DNA of 64,000 nt from a bacterium. GTDB taxonomy: Bacteria > Bacillota > Clostridia > Lachnospirales > Lachnospiraceae. The position numbers were made by a program, and so were the translations under genes. Numbering within the stretch: position 1 is the first letter of the stretch; the number at the start of each line of letters is the position of its first letter. The notes beneath the pieces are model-generated. The model was given only the letters and a program-made list of their open reading frames with translations. It searched no databases and had not been told where the DNA came from. The DNA is taken from positions 1-64,000 of the forward strand of contig SFRL01000015.1 in the NCBI GenBank assembly GCA_004562765.1, written 5' to 3'. Of the stretch, positions 51,554 to 60,717 are shown piece after piece.

Positions 51554-52333
51554 ATGACGATCGAGGAAATGAAAAAGAAAAAACAGGAAAAAGGTTATTC
51601 CTATGCAATGATGTCGGATCTTTCCGGCGTGCCGGTCGGTACGATCCAGAAGATCTTTTCCGGGGAGACGACCAGTCCCCGCTATGATACGTTGCGCGCT
51701 CTGGAGGAGTTATTTGCTCCTATTCCCGTACTTCGGGAAGCAAATCCTTATGGGGTGCACACGCAGGGAAGCTATACGGTGGACGATTATCGCGCACTTC
51801 CGGAAGAACGCCGCGTGGAGCTGATCGATGGGTATTTTTATGACATGGCTGCGCCTACGTTTACCCATCAGTCGGTCAGCGGGGAGATTTACCGTCAGAT
51901 CGCGAATTTTATCATGGATCGCGGCGGCTCCTGCAGACCGTTTATCGCTCCGGTGGACGTCCAGCTGGATTGTGATGAGCGGACGATGGTTCTGCCGGAT
52001 GTGGGTATTATCTGCCATGAGGAACGGATTCAGCATTTTGGCGTTTACGGCGCACCGGACTTTTTGGTAGAGGTGCTTTCGCCATCCACCAGGCGTAAAG
52101 ACAGCATCAAAAAGCTGGACAAATATCTGGAAGCCGGTGTGCGGGAATACTGGATCATGGATCCATACCAGAAGAGACTGCTGGTCTATTTTTTCGAAAG
52201 TGAGGTATATCCGAAGATCTACGGACTGGATCAGCCGGTACCCATCAATATCTATGATGGGGCACTTTCCATTGATTTTTCCAATATTCTGAAGTGGATC
52301 GAGGAGGACGAGAAAAAATCCGGTGATCAGTGA
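51554..52333 (+). CDS. XRE helix-turn-helix fused to a Uma2-family (PD-(D/E)XK) nuclease domain
   Basis: A 259-residue fusion. Residues ~1-55 form a short XRE-like HTH (YSYAMMSDLSGVPVGTIQKI, SPRYDTLRALEEL). The Uma2/DUF820 domain follows (RVELIDGYFYDMAAPTFTHQ; VLPDVGIICHEERI; PDFLVEVLSPSTRRKDSIKK with the Asp/Glu-x-Lys set; YLEAGVREYWIMDPYQKRLL). Uma2 proteins look like restriction-type nucleases, but biological targets are unknown. GGGAGGAACGCTT precedes the ATG. The gene is transcribed alone, between a perfect promoter and a terminator. Confidence 0.85.
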   Translation: MTIEEMKKKKQEKGYSYAMMSDLSGVPVGTIQKIFSGETTSPRYDTLRALEELFAPIPVLREANPYGVHTQGSYTVDDYRALPEERRVELIDGYFYDMAAPTFTHQSVSGEIYRQIANFIMDRGGSCRPFIAPVDVQLDCDERTMVLPDVGIICHEERIQHFGVYGAPDFLVEVLSPSTRRKDSIKKLDKYLEAGVREYWIMDPYQKRLLVYFFESEVYPKIYGLDQPVPINIYDGALSIDFSNILKWIEEDEKKSGDQ

Positions 52334-52369
52334 AAAATGGGATCGGGAAACTTGGATACGGCTATGGCA

Positions 52370-52407
52370 ACAGAGGGGGCAAAATGCCCTCTCTTGCTTT
52401 TTTTTAG
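52370..52407 (+). terminator. Terminator after XRE-Uma2
   Basis: An AGAGGGGGCA / TGCCCTCTCT stem (one shift) with an AAA loop, followed by a long T-tract (T8). Confidence 0.8.
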
Positions 52408-52466
52408 GCTCTGTGATAAAATTTACTGGATTATGTAGATCATTAACGAAAGGCAGGCGATAGAGG

Positions 52467-53186
52467 ATGAAGACATTTTCCCTGACGGATGTCGGAAGGG
52501 TGAGAGAATCAAATCAGGATTACGTGTACACGTCTGAGAGTCCGGTGGGAAATCTTCCGAATCTCTTTATCGTGGCAGATGGTATGGGCGGTCATGCGGC
52601 AGGAGATTTTGCATCGAAGTATACCGTAGAGCAGATCGTGGCATACATAGAGAAAGCGCCGATGACAAGTCCGGTTGACCTGATCCGCGGTGCGGTTACA
52701 AAGGCAAATGCCAGTCTGATGGCGCAGGCAAAGAGTGACACGAGTCTTTCCGGCATGGGAACGACAGTTGTGATCGCGACGATCATTGGTGACTGCATGT
52801 ATGTGGCAAACGTCGGCGACAGCAGATTGTATCTGCTGCGTGAGGAACTGGTGCAGATCACCCGGGATCATTCGCTTGTTCAGGAGATGGTCCGCATGGG
52901 TGAGATGGATGCTTCCGAGGCAAAGTCACATCCGGACAAAAACATCATCACCCGCGCGGTGGGAGCTTTTGACGAGTTGGAGATTGACTTTTTTGAGGAA
53001 TATATACATCCCGGTGATGTGATCCTTATGTGTACGGACGGATTGTCTAACATGGTGGACGACATCAGCATCCGACAGATCATAGAGACCGGACGGGACG
53101 TGGTGGAAAAGGTGCAGCATTTGGTGGATGCAGCGAACCGTGGCGGTGGAAAAGATAATATCACTGCCCTGATCATAGAGATATAG
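52467..53186 (+). CDS. stp: PP2C-type protein serine/threonine phosphatase
   Basis: A 239-residue Mn2+-dependent phosphatase that reverses PknB. Metal-binding motifs are VADGMGGHAAGDFASKY, NVGDSRLYLLR and CTDGLSNMVDD, and GGGKDNITALI closes the domain. It precedes pknB by 51 bases, the usual pairing, so phosphatase and kinase are made together. Confidence 0.96.
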   Translation: MKTFSLTDVGRVRESNQDYVYTSESPVGNLPNLFIVADGMGGHAAGDFASKYTVEQIVAYIEKAPMTSPVDLIRGAVTKANASLMAQAKSDTSLSGMGTTVVIATIIGDCMYVANVGDSRLYLLREELVQITRDHSLVQEMVRMGEMDASEAKSHPDKNIITRAVGAFDELEIDFFEEYIHPGDVILMCTDGLSNMVDDISIRQIIETGRDVVEKVQHLVDAANRGGGKDNITALIIEI

Positions 53187-53237
53187 AAACTGTGAAGGTA
53201 CTGAACAGTTATGAATATAAAAACTTGAGGTGAGGAA

Positions 53238-55286
53238 ATGGTAGAGATTGGATCATTTGTAGCAGACCGTTATGAGATCATCGAAAAGATCGGAGCCGGC
53301 GGAATGTCGGATGTATACAAGGCAAAGGATCAGGTGCTGGGACGATTTGTCGCAGTAAAAGTCTTAAAGCCGGAGTTTGCGGAGGACGTAAACTTTGTGA
53401 CGAAATTTCACACGGAGGCACAGTCGGCTGCAGGGTTACAGCACCCGAACATTGTCAACATCTATGATGTCGGCAGTGAGGAGCACATGCATTTTATCGT
53501 GATGGAGTATGTAGAGGGCATCACGTTAAAGACTTATATTGAGAAGAAGGGGCAGCTCAATTACAAGGAAGCCATCAGCATTGCCATCCAGGTGGCACGT
53601 GGCATTGAGGCGGCGCATAATAACAATATCGTGCACCGTGATATCAAACCGCAGAATATCATGATCTCCCATGAGGGAAAGGTCAAGGTGACAGATTTTG
53701 GTATCGCCCGGGCGGCTACTTCCAATACGATCCATTCAGATGTGATGGGAAGTGTTCACTATACTTCGCCGGAGCAGGCGCGCAATGGCTTTGTGGACGG
53801 CAAGAGCGATATTTATTCCCTCGGAATCGTGATGTACGAGATGGTAACCGGACGTGTGCCCTTTGACGGGGATACGACCGTGGCTATTGCGATCCAGCAT
53901 CTGCAGGAGGAGATGGTAGCACCTTCGGTCTACGCACCGGATCTGCCGATCAGTCTGGAAAAGATCATTTTAAAATGTACGCAGAAGAGTCAGGACCGCC
54001 GTTATGCATCCATGGGTGATCTGCTGGTGGACCTGAAGCACGCGCTGATGGAGCCGGACAAGGATTTTGTTGTCATCGATTCGGCAGTCAATCAGGCGAA
54101 GACTACCGTGATCCGCGAGGAGGAAGTACGTGGGATCAAGGAACAGGCTGCCAAAAATTATGCAACTGCAGAAAAACAGCCTGCCAAGCCGGTCTATGAC
54201 GATGATGATGACGATGATGATGACGATGAAGGCTTCCTCAATCCCAAGATGGAGAAGGCTGTCACGATCCTTGGTATCGTCACGGCAGTGATTATTATCA
54301 TCATTATCATTTACCTGATCGGAAGCATGGCAGGTCTGTTTGGCGGCAAGCGTGATAAGACCGATGAGGAACCGCAGACGGATGAGATCATTGAGGAGTC
54401 CGGCAAGGTGGAGATGATCGATCTGCGCGGAAAGAGCTTTGACGAGGCAAAGGCAGAGCTTGAGACGATGGGACTGAAGATCTATCAGGCAAGTACCGAG
54501 GAGTCTGAGGAATACGAAGAGGGACAGATCATTTCCCAGGATATCCCCGCGGGAGATATGGTTGACGAGGGAACGATGATCCGTGTGGTTGTCAGTAGCG
54601 GCAAGGGCGAGAGTGAGGTCGCTGTGCCGAATGTGACCGGATATACAGACACCGCTGCGATCGGCATGCTTCAGGATGCAGGTCTGGATTATAACAGGGA
54701 ATATGAGAGCTCCGATAAAGTTCCGGAGGGCACCGTTATTCGTCAGACACCCGAGAGCGGCACAATAGTATCCGAGGGAACAAAGGTGACGATCGTTGTC
54801 AGCCAGGGCAAGGAGTCTGTGACCGTACCGGATCTGAAAAACCATACGGAATCAGAGGCTCGTAAAGCGCTGGAAGCTGTGGGACTGCAGGTAGGAACTG
54901 TCAGCACGGATTACAGTGATACGGTTGAGGAAGGAAAGGTCATCGACCAGAGCGAGATTGCCGGAAAGACCGTGTACAGCGGTACAACTGTTAATATTGT
55001 CATCAGCATGGGTCCGAAGGAGATCCTGTATATGTTCCGGGCAAATGTAAAGCTGCCCAATGATGACACGGTTGTTTCGGCAAATATTGAGCTTCAGGAT
55101 GCAGACGGAAATGTGCTGGACACATGGACGAATGTTTCCACAGCATCGTTCCCGTTCTCTATCGAGGTCATGAATGTCAAGAGTGACAGCGGTATGCTTG
55201 TCATTGAATGGGTAATGGAAGATGAGGAAGGAAATGTGACTACAAGTACACAGAATCAGCCCGTAAGCTTCCAGCAGCAGAATTAA
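53238..55286 (+). CDS. pknB: PASTA-domain serine/threonine protein kinase
   Basis: A 682-residue membrane kinase that senses muropeptides and controls wall growth. The kinase domain has IGAGGMSDVYKAKD, AVKVLKPEF (Lys), IVHRDIKPQNIMI (catalytic Asp) and VTDFGIARA. A juxtamembrane stretch with ten consecutive Asp precedes the single membrane segment (ITAVIIIII-like, ~350-370). Three PASTA repeats follow (IDLRGKSFDEAKAELETMGL; VPNVTGYTDTAAIGMLQDAG; VPDLKNHTESEARKALEAVG), then an extra beta domain at the end. It is in the stp-pknB-rsgA-thiN run. Confidence 0.96.
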   Translation: MVEIGSFVADRYEIIEKIGAGGMSDVYKAKDQVLGRFVAVKVLKPEFAEDVNFVTKFHTEAQSAAGLQHPNIVNIYDVGSEEHMHFIVMEYVEGITLKTYIEKKGQLNYKEAISIAIQVARGIEAAHNNNIVHRDIKPQNIMISHEGKVKVTDFGIARAATSNTIHSDVMGSVHYTSPEQARNGFVDGKSDIYSLGIVMYEMVTGRVPFDGDTTVAIAIQHLQEEMVAPSVYAPDLPISLEKIILKCTQKSQDRRYASMGDLLVDLKHALMEPDKDFVVIDSAVNQAKTTVIREEEVRGIKEQAAKNYATAEKQPAKPVYDDDDDDDDDDEGFLNPKMEKAVTILGIVTAVIIIIIIIYLIGSMAGLFGGKRDKTDEEPQTDEIIEESGKVEMIDLRGKSFDEAKAELETMGLKIYQASTEESEEYEEGQIISQDIPAGDMVDEGTMIRVVVSSGKGESEVAVPNVTGYTDTAAIGMLQDAGLDYNREYESSDKVPEGTVIRQTPESGTIVSEGTKVTIVVSQGKESVTVPDLKNHTESEARKALEAVGLQVGTVSTDYSDTVEEGKVIDQSEIAGKTVYSGTTVNIVISMGPKEILYMFRANVKLPNDDTVVSANIELQDADGNVLDTWTNVSTASFPFSIEVMNVKSDSGMLVIEWVMEDEEGNVTTSTQNQPVSFQQQN

Positions 55287-55322
55287 CAGTTGCAGAACAG
55301 CTATATAAAGGAATCTTTGCAC

Positions 55323-56207
55323 ATGCAGGGAAAGATACTAAAAGGAATTTCCGGATTTTACTACGTTCACGTAGTGGGATCCGGAATTTACGAATGTAAG
55401 GCAAAAGGAATATTTCGTCAGCAGGGTGTCAAACCTCTGGTGGGTGATCTGGTAGAGATCGACGTCATTGACGAAGAAGAAAAAAAGGGCAATATTACGT
55501 GTATTTTGCCCAGAAACAATGCGCTGATCCGCCCGGCGGTTGCCAACGTGGATATGGCGCTCATTGTTTTTGCTGCTGCGACACCGGATCCGAACTTCAA
55601 TCTGCTGGACCGTTTTCTGGTGTTGATGGCGAAGCAGGATGTGCCGGTGTGTATCTGCTTTAACAAATCCGATCTGGTGTCGGAGGAGGTGAAGCGGGAA
55701 TACGCGAAGAGTTATGAGGCGTGCGGGTATCCGGTGGAATTCATCAGCGTAAAAAAGGATGAGGGGATCGACCGCCTGATGGAGCATCTGCGCGGAAAAA
55801 CGACGACGATCGCAGGTCCTTCCGGCGCGGGCAAATCGTCTCTGATCAACCGGCTGCAGCCGCAGATCCGGATGGAGACCGGCAGTGTTTCGGAAAAAAT
55901 AGGCAGAGGAAAGCAGACGACGCGCCACACACAGCTCATCCATATCGAGGGTAATTCCTATATCATGGACACGCCCGGTTTTTCGTCGCTGTATCTGCCG
56001 CAGATGGAAAAAGAAGAACTCCAGCAATATTACACGGAATTTGCAGCGTATGAGCCTTACTGCAGATTTCAGGGCTGCAGTCATATCAGTGAGCCGGACT
56101 GCGGCGTGAAGCAGGCACTGGCGGAGGGAAAGATCTCACAGTTGCGCTATGATAATTATGTGCAGCTTTACGGAGAATTAAAGGAACAGGAAAAAAACAG
56201 GTATTAG
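55323..56207 (+). CDS. rsgA: Ribosome small-subunit GTPase RsgA
   Basis: A 294-residue circularly permuted GTPase that checks 30S maturation. An OB fold starts it, then the G4 motif FNKSDLV, the Walker A AGPSGAGKSSLINRL, and the switch RGKQTTRHTQL with G3 DTPGF. A C-terminal zinc site is present (PYCRFQGCSHISEPDC). I use the ATG at 55323, with AAAGGA upstream, rather than the TTG at 55290. It lies between pknB and thiN; rpe, which often sits here, is absent. Confidence 0.95.
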   Translation: MQGKILKGISGFYYVHVVGSGIYECKAKGIFRQQGVKPLVGDLVEIDVIDEEEKKGNITCILPRNNALIRPAVANVDMALIVFAAATPDPNFNLLDRFLVLMAKQDVPVCICFNKSDLVSEEVKREYAKSYEACGYPVEFISVKKDEGIDRLMEHLRGKTTTIAGPSGAGKSSLINRLQPQIRMETGSVSEKIGRGKQTTRHTQLIHIEGNSYIMDTPGFSSLYLPQMEKEELQQYYTEFAAYEPYCRFQGCSHISEPDCGVKQALAEGKISQLRYDNYVQLYGELKEQEKNRY

Positions 56208-56220
56208 GGATCAAACAGTG

Positions 56221-56889
56221 ATGAAAACAGTTCAGAGAGAAAACAGGGTCCTGATCGTCAGCGGTGGCAGTATCGACGATGCATTTGTGCTTGATCTGCT
56301 GGAAAAAAACGGCTATGAGACAGTGATCGCGTGTGATAGCGGCATGGAATTTTTTCGCAGAAATGGCTTGTATCCGGATCTGATCCTTGGCGATTTTGAT
56401 TCGGCTGACAGGAATACAGTCGATTATTTCAAGGAGCAGACAAAGGTTCGTTTGGAGCAGTTTCCGGCACAGAAGGATTGGACGGATACGGAGCTTGCCG
56501 TGCGGCGCGGGTTGGAGCTTGAACCGGAGCACATGGATCTGGTGGGAGCGACCGGAACACGTCTGGATCACGTGCTCGGCAATCTGCAGCTTTTGGCATT
56601 GGGCCTGGAGGCGGGGGTACAGATCTTTCTTATGGATGCGCACAACCGCATCCGGCTGGCTGACCGGCCCCTCAAGCTTACAAAAAGTGAACAGTACGGT
56701 GATTTTATATCCCTCATCCCATATGGCGGTGAGGTCAGCGGTCTGACGCTGAAGGGAATGAAATACCCCCTGGATGGAGCAACACTGCGACAGGATGTCA
56801 CACTTGGCATCAGCAATGAGATCGTGGACGATGAGGCGTTGATCTTTTTTACAGAGGGGAAGCTGTATGTGATGGAGACGAAGGACTGA
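56221..56889 (+). CDS. thiN: Thiamine pyrophosphokinase
   Basis: It makes thiamine diphosphate from thiamine and ATP. The 222-residue protein has VIACDSGMEFF, LILGDFDSADR, and the family's TDTELAVRRGLEL and GATGTRLDHVLGNLQLL motifs. It starts at the ATG at 56221 (or the GTG three bases before), with only a weak ribosome site, so its translation may depend on rsgA. This is the standard place for it in Firmicutes. Confidence 0.93.
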   Translation: MKTVQRENRVLIVSGGSIDDAFVLDLLEKNGYETVIACDSGMEFFRRNGLYPDLILGDFDSADRNTVDYFKEQTKVRLEQFPAQKDWTDTELAVRRGLELEPEHMDLVGATGTRLDHVLGNLQLLALGLEAGVQIFLMDAHNRIRLADRPLKLTKSEQYGDFISLIPYGGEVSGLTLKGMKYPLDGATLRQDVTLGISNEIVDDEALIFFTEGKLYVMETKD

Positions 56890-56902
56890 GAGGAGACAAA
56901 GG

Positions 56903-57928
56903 ATGAATGATTGGATTTTAGTGGTGGATGATGATGCAGCGAATCTTCGGATGGCGAGCCATATTCTGACTGCGGAAGGAATGCGGGTGAGCTGCCTGAA
57001 ATCGGGGGAGGATGCGCTTCGGTTTTTGCAGGAAAACAGACCGGATCTGATCCTGTTGGATATTCATATGCCCGGAATGGACGGTTTTGAGACGATCGCT
57101 GCTGTGCGCGGCAACGAAAAAACTGCAGACATCCCGGTCATTTTTTTAACTGCGGATGATGACAGCGAAACGGAGACGCAGGGTTTGAAGGCAGGTGCAA
57201 TGGATTTCATCAAAAAGCCCTTTGTGCCCGAGGTCCTGCTGCTGCGCGTACGACATACGATAGAACTGATCCGCTTGCAGGAAAATCTCGCGCAGGAGGT
57301 GGAAAAGAAGACACAGGAGGTCAAGGCACAGCACGAAAAGCTCGACAAGATCTCCATGCAGATCGTCAAGGCACTCTCCGGTGCGATCGATGCGAAGGAT
57401 ACATATACGAACGGACATTCCACGCGTGTGGCGGATTATTCCAGAGAGATCGCGAAACATGCAGGCTTCAGTACAAGGCGGCAGGATGATATCTATATGA
57501 TGGGACTGCTTCACGATGTGGGAAAGATCGGCATTCCGGAGGCGATCATCAATAAGCCGGGAAAGCTTACAGACGAAGAATTTGAGAAGATTAAAACGCA
57601 TCCTGCGCTCGGAGCGGGCATCCTGAAAAATATCACGGAGTTTCCTCAGCTGGCGGTGGGGGCGCGCTGGCATCATGAGCGTTATGACGGCAAGGGATAT
57701 CCCGACGGCATCGCGGGTGAAGACATCCCGACCGAGGCGCGGATCATTGCGGTTGCGGATGCCTATGACGCGATGAGTTCCAGAAGAAGCTACCGCGATG
57801 TACTCAAACAGGACTTCATACGCGGTGAGATCCTCAAGGGGAAGGGAACGCAGTTTGATCCCGCTTTTGCGGATATCATGCTGGCGCTCATAGATGCGGA
57901 TGCGGACTATCAGATGAGAGAAAAATAA
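56903..57928 (+). CDS. Response regulator with HD-GYP cyclic-di-GMP phosphodiesterase domain
   Basis: A 341-residue protein. The receiver domain has VVDDDAANLRM, the phospho-Asp D53 in ILLDIHMPGMDG and the Lys in FIKKPFVPE. A coiled linker follows. The HD-GYP domain shows HDVGKIGIPEAIINKPGKL, HPALGAGIL and ARWHHERYDGKGYPDGI, that is the metal-binding HD and the GYP signature of active c-di-GMP hydrolases. GAGGAGACAAAGG precedes the ATG. Two hybrid kinases follow at 18 and 0 bases, so it is the likely output of one phosphorelay. Confidence 0.94.
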   Translation: MNDWILVVDDDAANLRMASHILTAEGMRVSCLKSGEDALRFLQENRPDLILLDIHMPGMDGFETIAAVRGNEKTADIPVIFLTADDDSETETQGLKAGAMDFIKKPFVPEVLLLRVRHTIELIRLQENLAQEVEKKTQEVKAQHEKLDKISMQIVKALSGAIDAKDTYTNGHSTRVADYSREIAKHAGFSTRRQDDIYMMGLLHDVGKIGIPEAIINKPGKLTDEEFEKIKTHPALGAGILKNITEFPQLAVGARWHHERYDGKGYPDGIAGEDIPTEARIIAVADAYDAMSSRRSYRDVLKQDFIRGEILKGKGTQFDPAFADIMLALIDADADYQMREK

Positions 57929-57945
57929 TAATTGGGGGAAAAGCT

Positions 57946-60717
57946 ATGGATAATGGGCATGAGAGACGTCGGGCAGTACATCTGATGATATTGATGTGCT
58001 ATACGATCATGACGCTTGTTCTGACGGTGGAAACGTTTTTGCTGGGATGGGACAAGGGTGCGGTCGTATTGTTGATACTTGGAACCGTGTTGTGCTGGGT
58101 ATTTCATATCACAAGAAAGATCCCCGGCGAGCAGCGGTTGTGGCTGTATGTGATCCTGTCAATGCTGGCATTTTTCTTCTACGGTGTGCATGAAACCAGT
58201 CTGTATGATCTTGCACCGGTGATGATCATGGCGATCATTATGTTTTCCGCAACGGAAAAATACAGTATCATCCGGGTGTGCATATGTGTTTATTATCTGA
58301 CGATGTGTTATACACTCACGGTTATTATTGGCAGTTCTATGGAGTATACGCCGCTTGTCGTGACGCGACTGATGCTTCATTTTCTGCTGGTTGCAGTGGC
58401 TGCCTATCTGGCAAAGATCAATATGCAGCGCAGAGCGGATGAAAGACGGGAGATGGAATGCAGAGTGGAAAGTCTGGAGGAGACAAACCGCCGGACGGAG
58501 AATTTTTTGACGAATGTTTCCCATGAGCTTCGGACGCCCATCAATGCTGTGACCGGTATCACGGCAGTCATGCTCAAAAAGGAGGACTCTGCGGAAAAGA
58601 AGAAAGACATTCTGGCTGTGCAGCAGGCGGGGCAGCGCTTGTTCGGACAGATCGAAGATATTCTGGATTATACGGAGATTGACACCGGCAGGATCTGCGT
58701 GGTGGAGGACAATTATATGATCTCTTCCATCGTCAATGATCTGGTCATGGGTGAACAGCGTGACAAGAAGGAACATTCGCCGGAATTGATCCTGGATGTG
58801 GATGCGAAGCTTCCCTCTGTGCTTCAGGGTGACGGAAGAAAGATCAAAAAGATCTTAAAGCATCTCATCGGAAATGCGCTGAAATTTACAAAGACCGGCG
58901 GTGTCTATGTACATATTTACGGATTGAAAAAAGAGTACGGCATCAATCTGTTTATACGCGTGAGTGATACGGGTGAGGGTATTTCTGAGGAAAATATGAG
59001 CCGGATTATGGAGCGGTTTTATCAGTCCAGCGAGGGCGATAATCGAAAAGCCGGCGGTCTGGGGCTGGGACTTTCCATTGTACAGGGTATGGTGACGGCA
59101 ATGGAAGGGTTTATGCAGATACACAGCGAGGTCGGCAAAGGTACAACGGTAGAAGTCTCCATTCCGCAGAAGATCGTGGATGAGACGCCGGGCATGGTCG
59201 TGGAAAATAAGGAGAATTTATGCACGGCTTGCTATCTGCGCCCGGAGAAATATAAGTCTGCTGAGGTTCGCAACTATTACAATGAAACCATCAGTCATCT
59301 GGCGGTGGGACTGGAACTGGCCATGCACCGTGTGTTTAACTTGGAGGAACTGAAAAAGCTGACTGCCATCTATCAGCTGACACATCTGTTGATCGGGAAA
59401 GAGGAATATGAGGAGGATACGGATTTTTTTGAGAAACTGGCAGTGCGCACACAGGTCGTAGTGGTTGCGGGGAGCGGTTTTGTGCCTGCGGAGGGCAGCA
59501 GGATCCTATTGATGAAAAAGCCGTTTTACAGCCTGCCGGTTGTCAATATTTTGAATGCAGGCAGCAATGAACAGCCACAGATGTGGGAAAATATGCGTAT
59601 GATCTGTCCCGGTGTGCGTGTGCTGGTTGTGGATGACGAACCGATGAACCTGATGGTGGCACGGGGCATTCTGAGTGATTACCGGATGGAGGTAGAGACG
59701 GCAGAGAGCGGTAGTGAAGCGATCGAGATCTGTGAAAAAGAGGATTTTGATCTGCTGTTTCTGGATCATATGATGCCGAAGATGGACGGTGTGGAAACGC
59801 TGCACCGCATCAGAAAATTGCTGGAGGAGACCAAACGGGATATTACGGCAATTGCGTTTACGGCAAATGCAGTCAGTGGCGCCCGGGAGATGTTTTACCG
59901 GGAAGGCTTTGATGAGTTTATCTCAAAGCCCATCGAGACGCTGGAGCTGGAGCGCGTGCTCCGCAATGTGCTGCCGCAGACAAAGCTGGCCTATGTGTCG
60001 GCGCTGAAGCTGAAACAGCCGGCCGGGATCGCCCGACGGGAGGAGCAAAAAATGCCTCCGGAGGTGAGACAGATGGATGCTCCGTCTGACTGGCTGGGAC
60101 GGTTGCGACAGGGCGGCGTGAACACGGCTGCCGGACTTCAGTATAGCCGTGAGGACGCGGCATTTTACAGACAGGTAGTGGAAAAATTCATGGGAGATTA
60201 TGAGAAGAATTGCAAAAAGCTCTCAGAATTTTACCGGGAAAAAGATATGGAAAATTACCGGATCAGTGTGCATGCACTGAAGAGTACATCGAAGATGATC
60301 GGTGCGGATGTATTTTCCGGTAAAGCGAAAGCTGCGGAGGATGCGGCAAAAAATCTGGATACTGCTTATCTGGATACGCATCACGGAGCGCTGCTGGATG
60401 CGTACGGGCAGTTGATAAACATGCTGAAAGCGGCATTGGAAGAGGATGCATCGACAGATGGACAGGCGACGACGGGGACAGCCGTTTCGAAGGAGGAACT
60501 GTGTGGGGGACTGTCAGAGCTTGCCAATTGCTTAAAGACCTTCGAGGCAGACCGGGCGGAGGAAATTCTGAAGAAACTGTGTGATACGGTCTGCGACGAA
60601 CAGGATGTATCAGAAATCCTGTCGGAGATCCGCTCGGATATTGATGACTTTGAGATGGATGCTGCGGAAAAAAAGGTGCAGGAGCTGATCCTGCAGTTGA
60701 AAGGTGGTGAGGCGTGA
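57946..60717 (+). CDS. Hybrid sensor histidine kinase with receiver and Hpt domains
   Basis: A 923-residue kinase. The N-terminus has five or six membrane segments (residues ~10-150) with very short outer loops, so it may sense the membrane. HisKA carries H193 in TNVSHELRTPINAVTG, and the ATPase has GNALKFTKTGGVYVHI, VSDTGEGISEENMSRIM and GGLGLGLSIVQGMV. A degenerate receiver-like region is followed by a real receiver, with D607 in LLFLDHMMPKMDGVET. An Hpt domain carries H776 in SVHALKSTSKMIGA. The C-terminus adds ~60 residues of helix. Its stop overlaps the next kinase's ATG (TGATG). Confidence 0.93.
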   Translation: MDNGHERRRAVHLMILMCYTIMTLVLTVETFLLGWDKGAVVLLILGTVLCWVFHITRKIPGEQRLWLYVILSMLAFFFYGVHETSLYDLAPVMIMAIIMFSATEKYSIIRVCICVYYLTMCYTLTVIIGSSMEYTPLVVTRLMLHFLLVAVAAYLAKINMQRRADERREMECRVESLEETNRRTENFLTNVSHELRTPINAVTGITAVMLKKEDSAEKKKDILAVQQAGQRLFGQIEDILDYTEIDTGRICVVEDNYMISSIVNDLVMGEQRDKKEHSPELILDVDAKLPSVLQGDGRKIKKILKHLIGNALKFTKTGGVYVHIYGLKKEYGINLFIRVSDTGEGISEENMSRIMERFYQSSEGDNRKAGGLGLGLSIVQGMVTAMEGFMQIHSEVGKGTTVEVSIPQKIVDETPGMVVENKENLCTACYLRPEKYKSAEVRNYYNETISHLAVGLELAMHRVFNLEELKKLTAIYQLTHLLIGKEEYEEDTDFFEKLAVRTQVVVVAGSGFVPAEGSRILLMKKPFYSLPVVNILNAGSNEQPQMWENMRMICPGVRVLVVDDEPMNLMVARGILSDYRMEVETAESGSEAIEICEKEDFDLLFLDHMMPKMDGVETLHRIRKLLEETKRDITAIAFTANAVSGAREMFYREGFDEFISKPIETLELERVLRNVLPQTKLAYVSALKLKQPAGIARREEQKMPPEVRQMDAPSDWLGRLRQGGVNTAAGLQYSREDAAFYRQVVEKFMGDYEKNCKKLSEFYREKDMENYRISVHALKSTSKMIGADVFSGKAKAAEDAAKNLDTAYLDTHHGALLDAYGQLINMLKAALEEDASTDGQATTGTAVSKEELCGGLSELANCLKTFEADRAEEILKKLCDTVCDEQDVSEILSEIRSDIDDFEMDAAEKKVQELILQLKGGEA

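Noticed and set aside
54199..54231. Asp run in pknB as a frameshift or assembly error
   Set aside because: The frame is intact through the membrane segment and all PASTA domains, so the run is read as genuine, although its exact length could still vary.
55290..56207. Missing rpe between rsgA and thiN as a deletion
   Set aside because: The 13-base spacing between rsgA and thiN is clean and shows no remnant, so this is more likely a normal gene order for the lineage.
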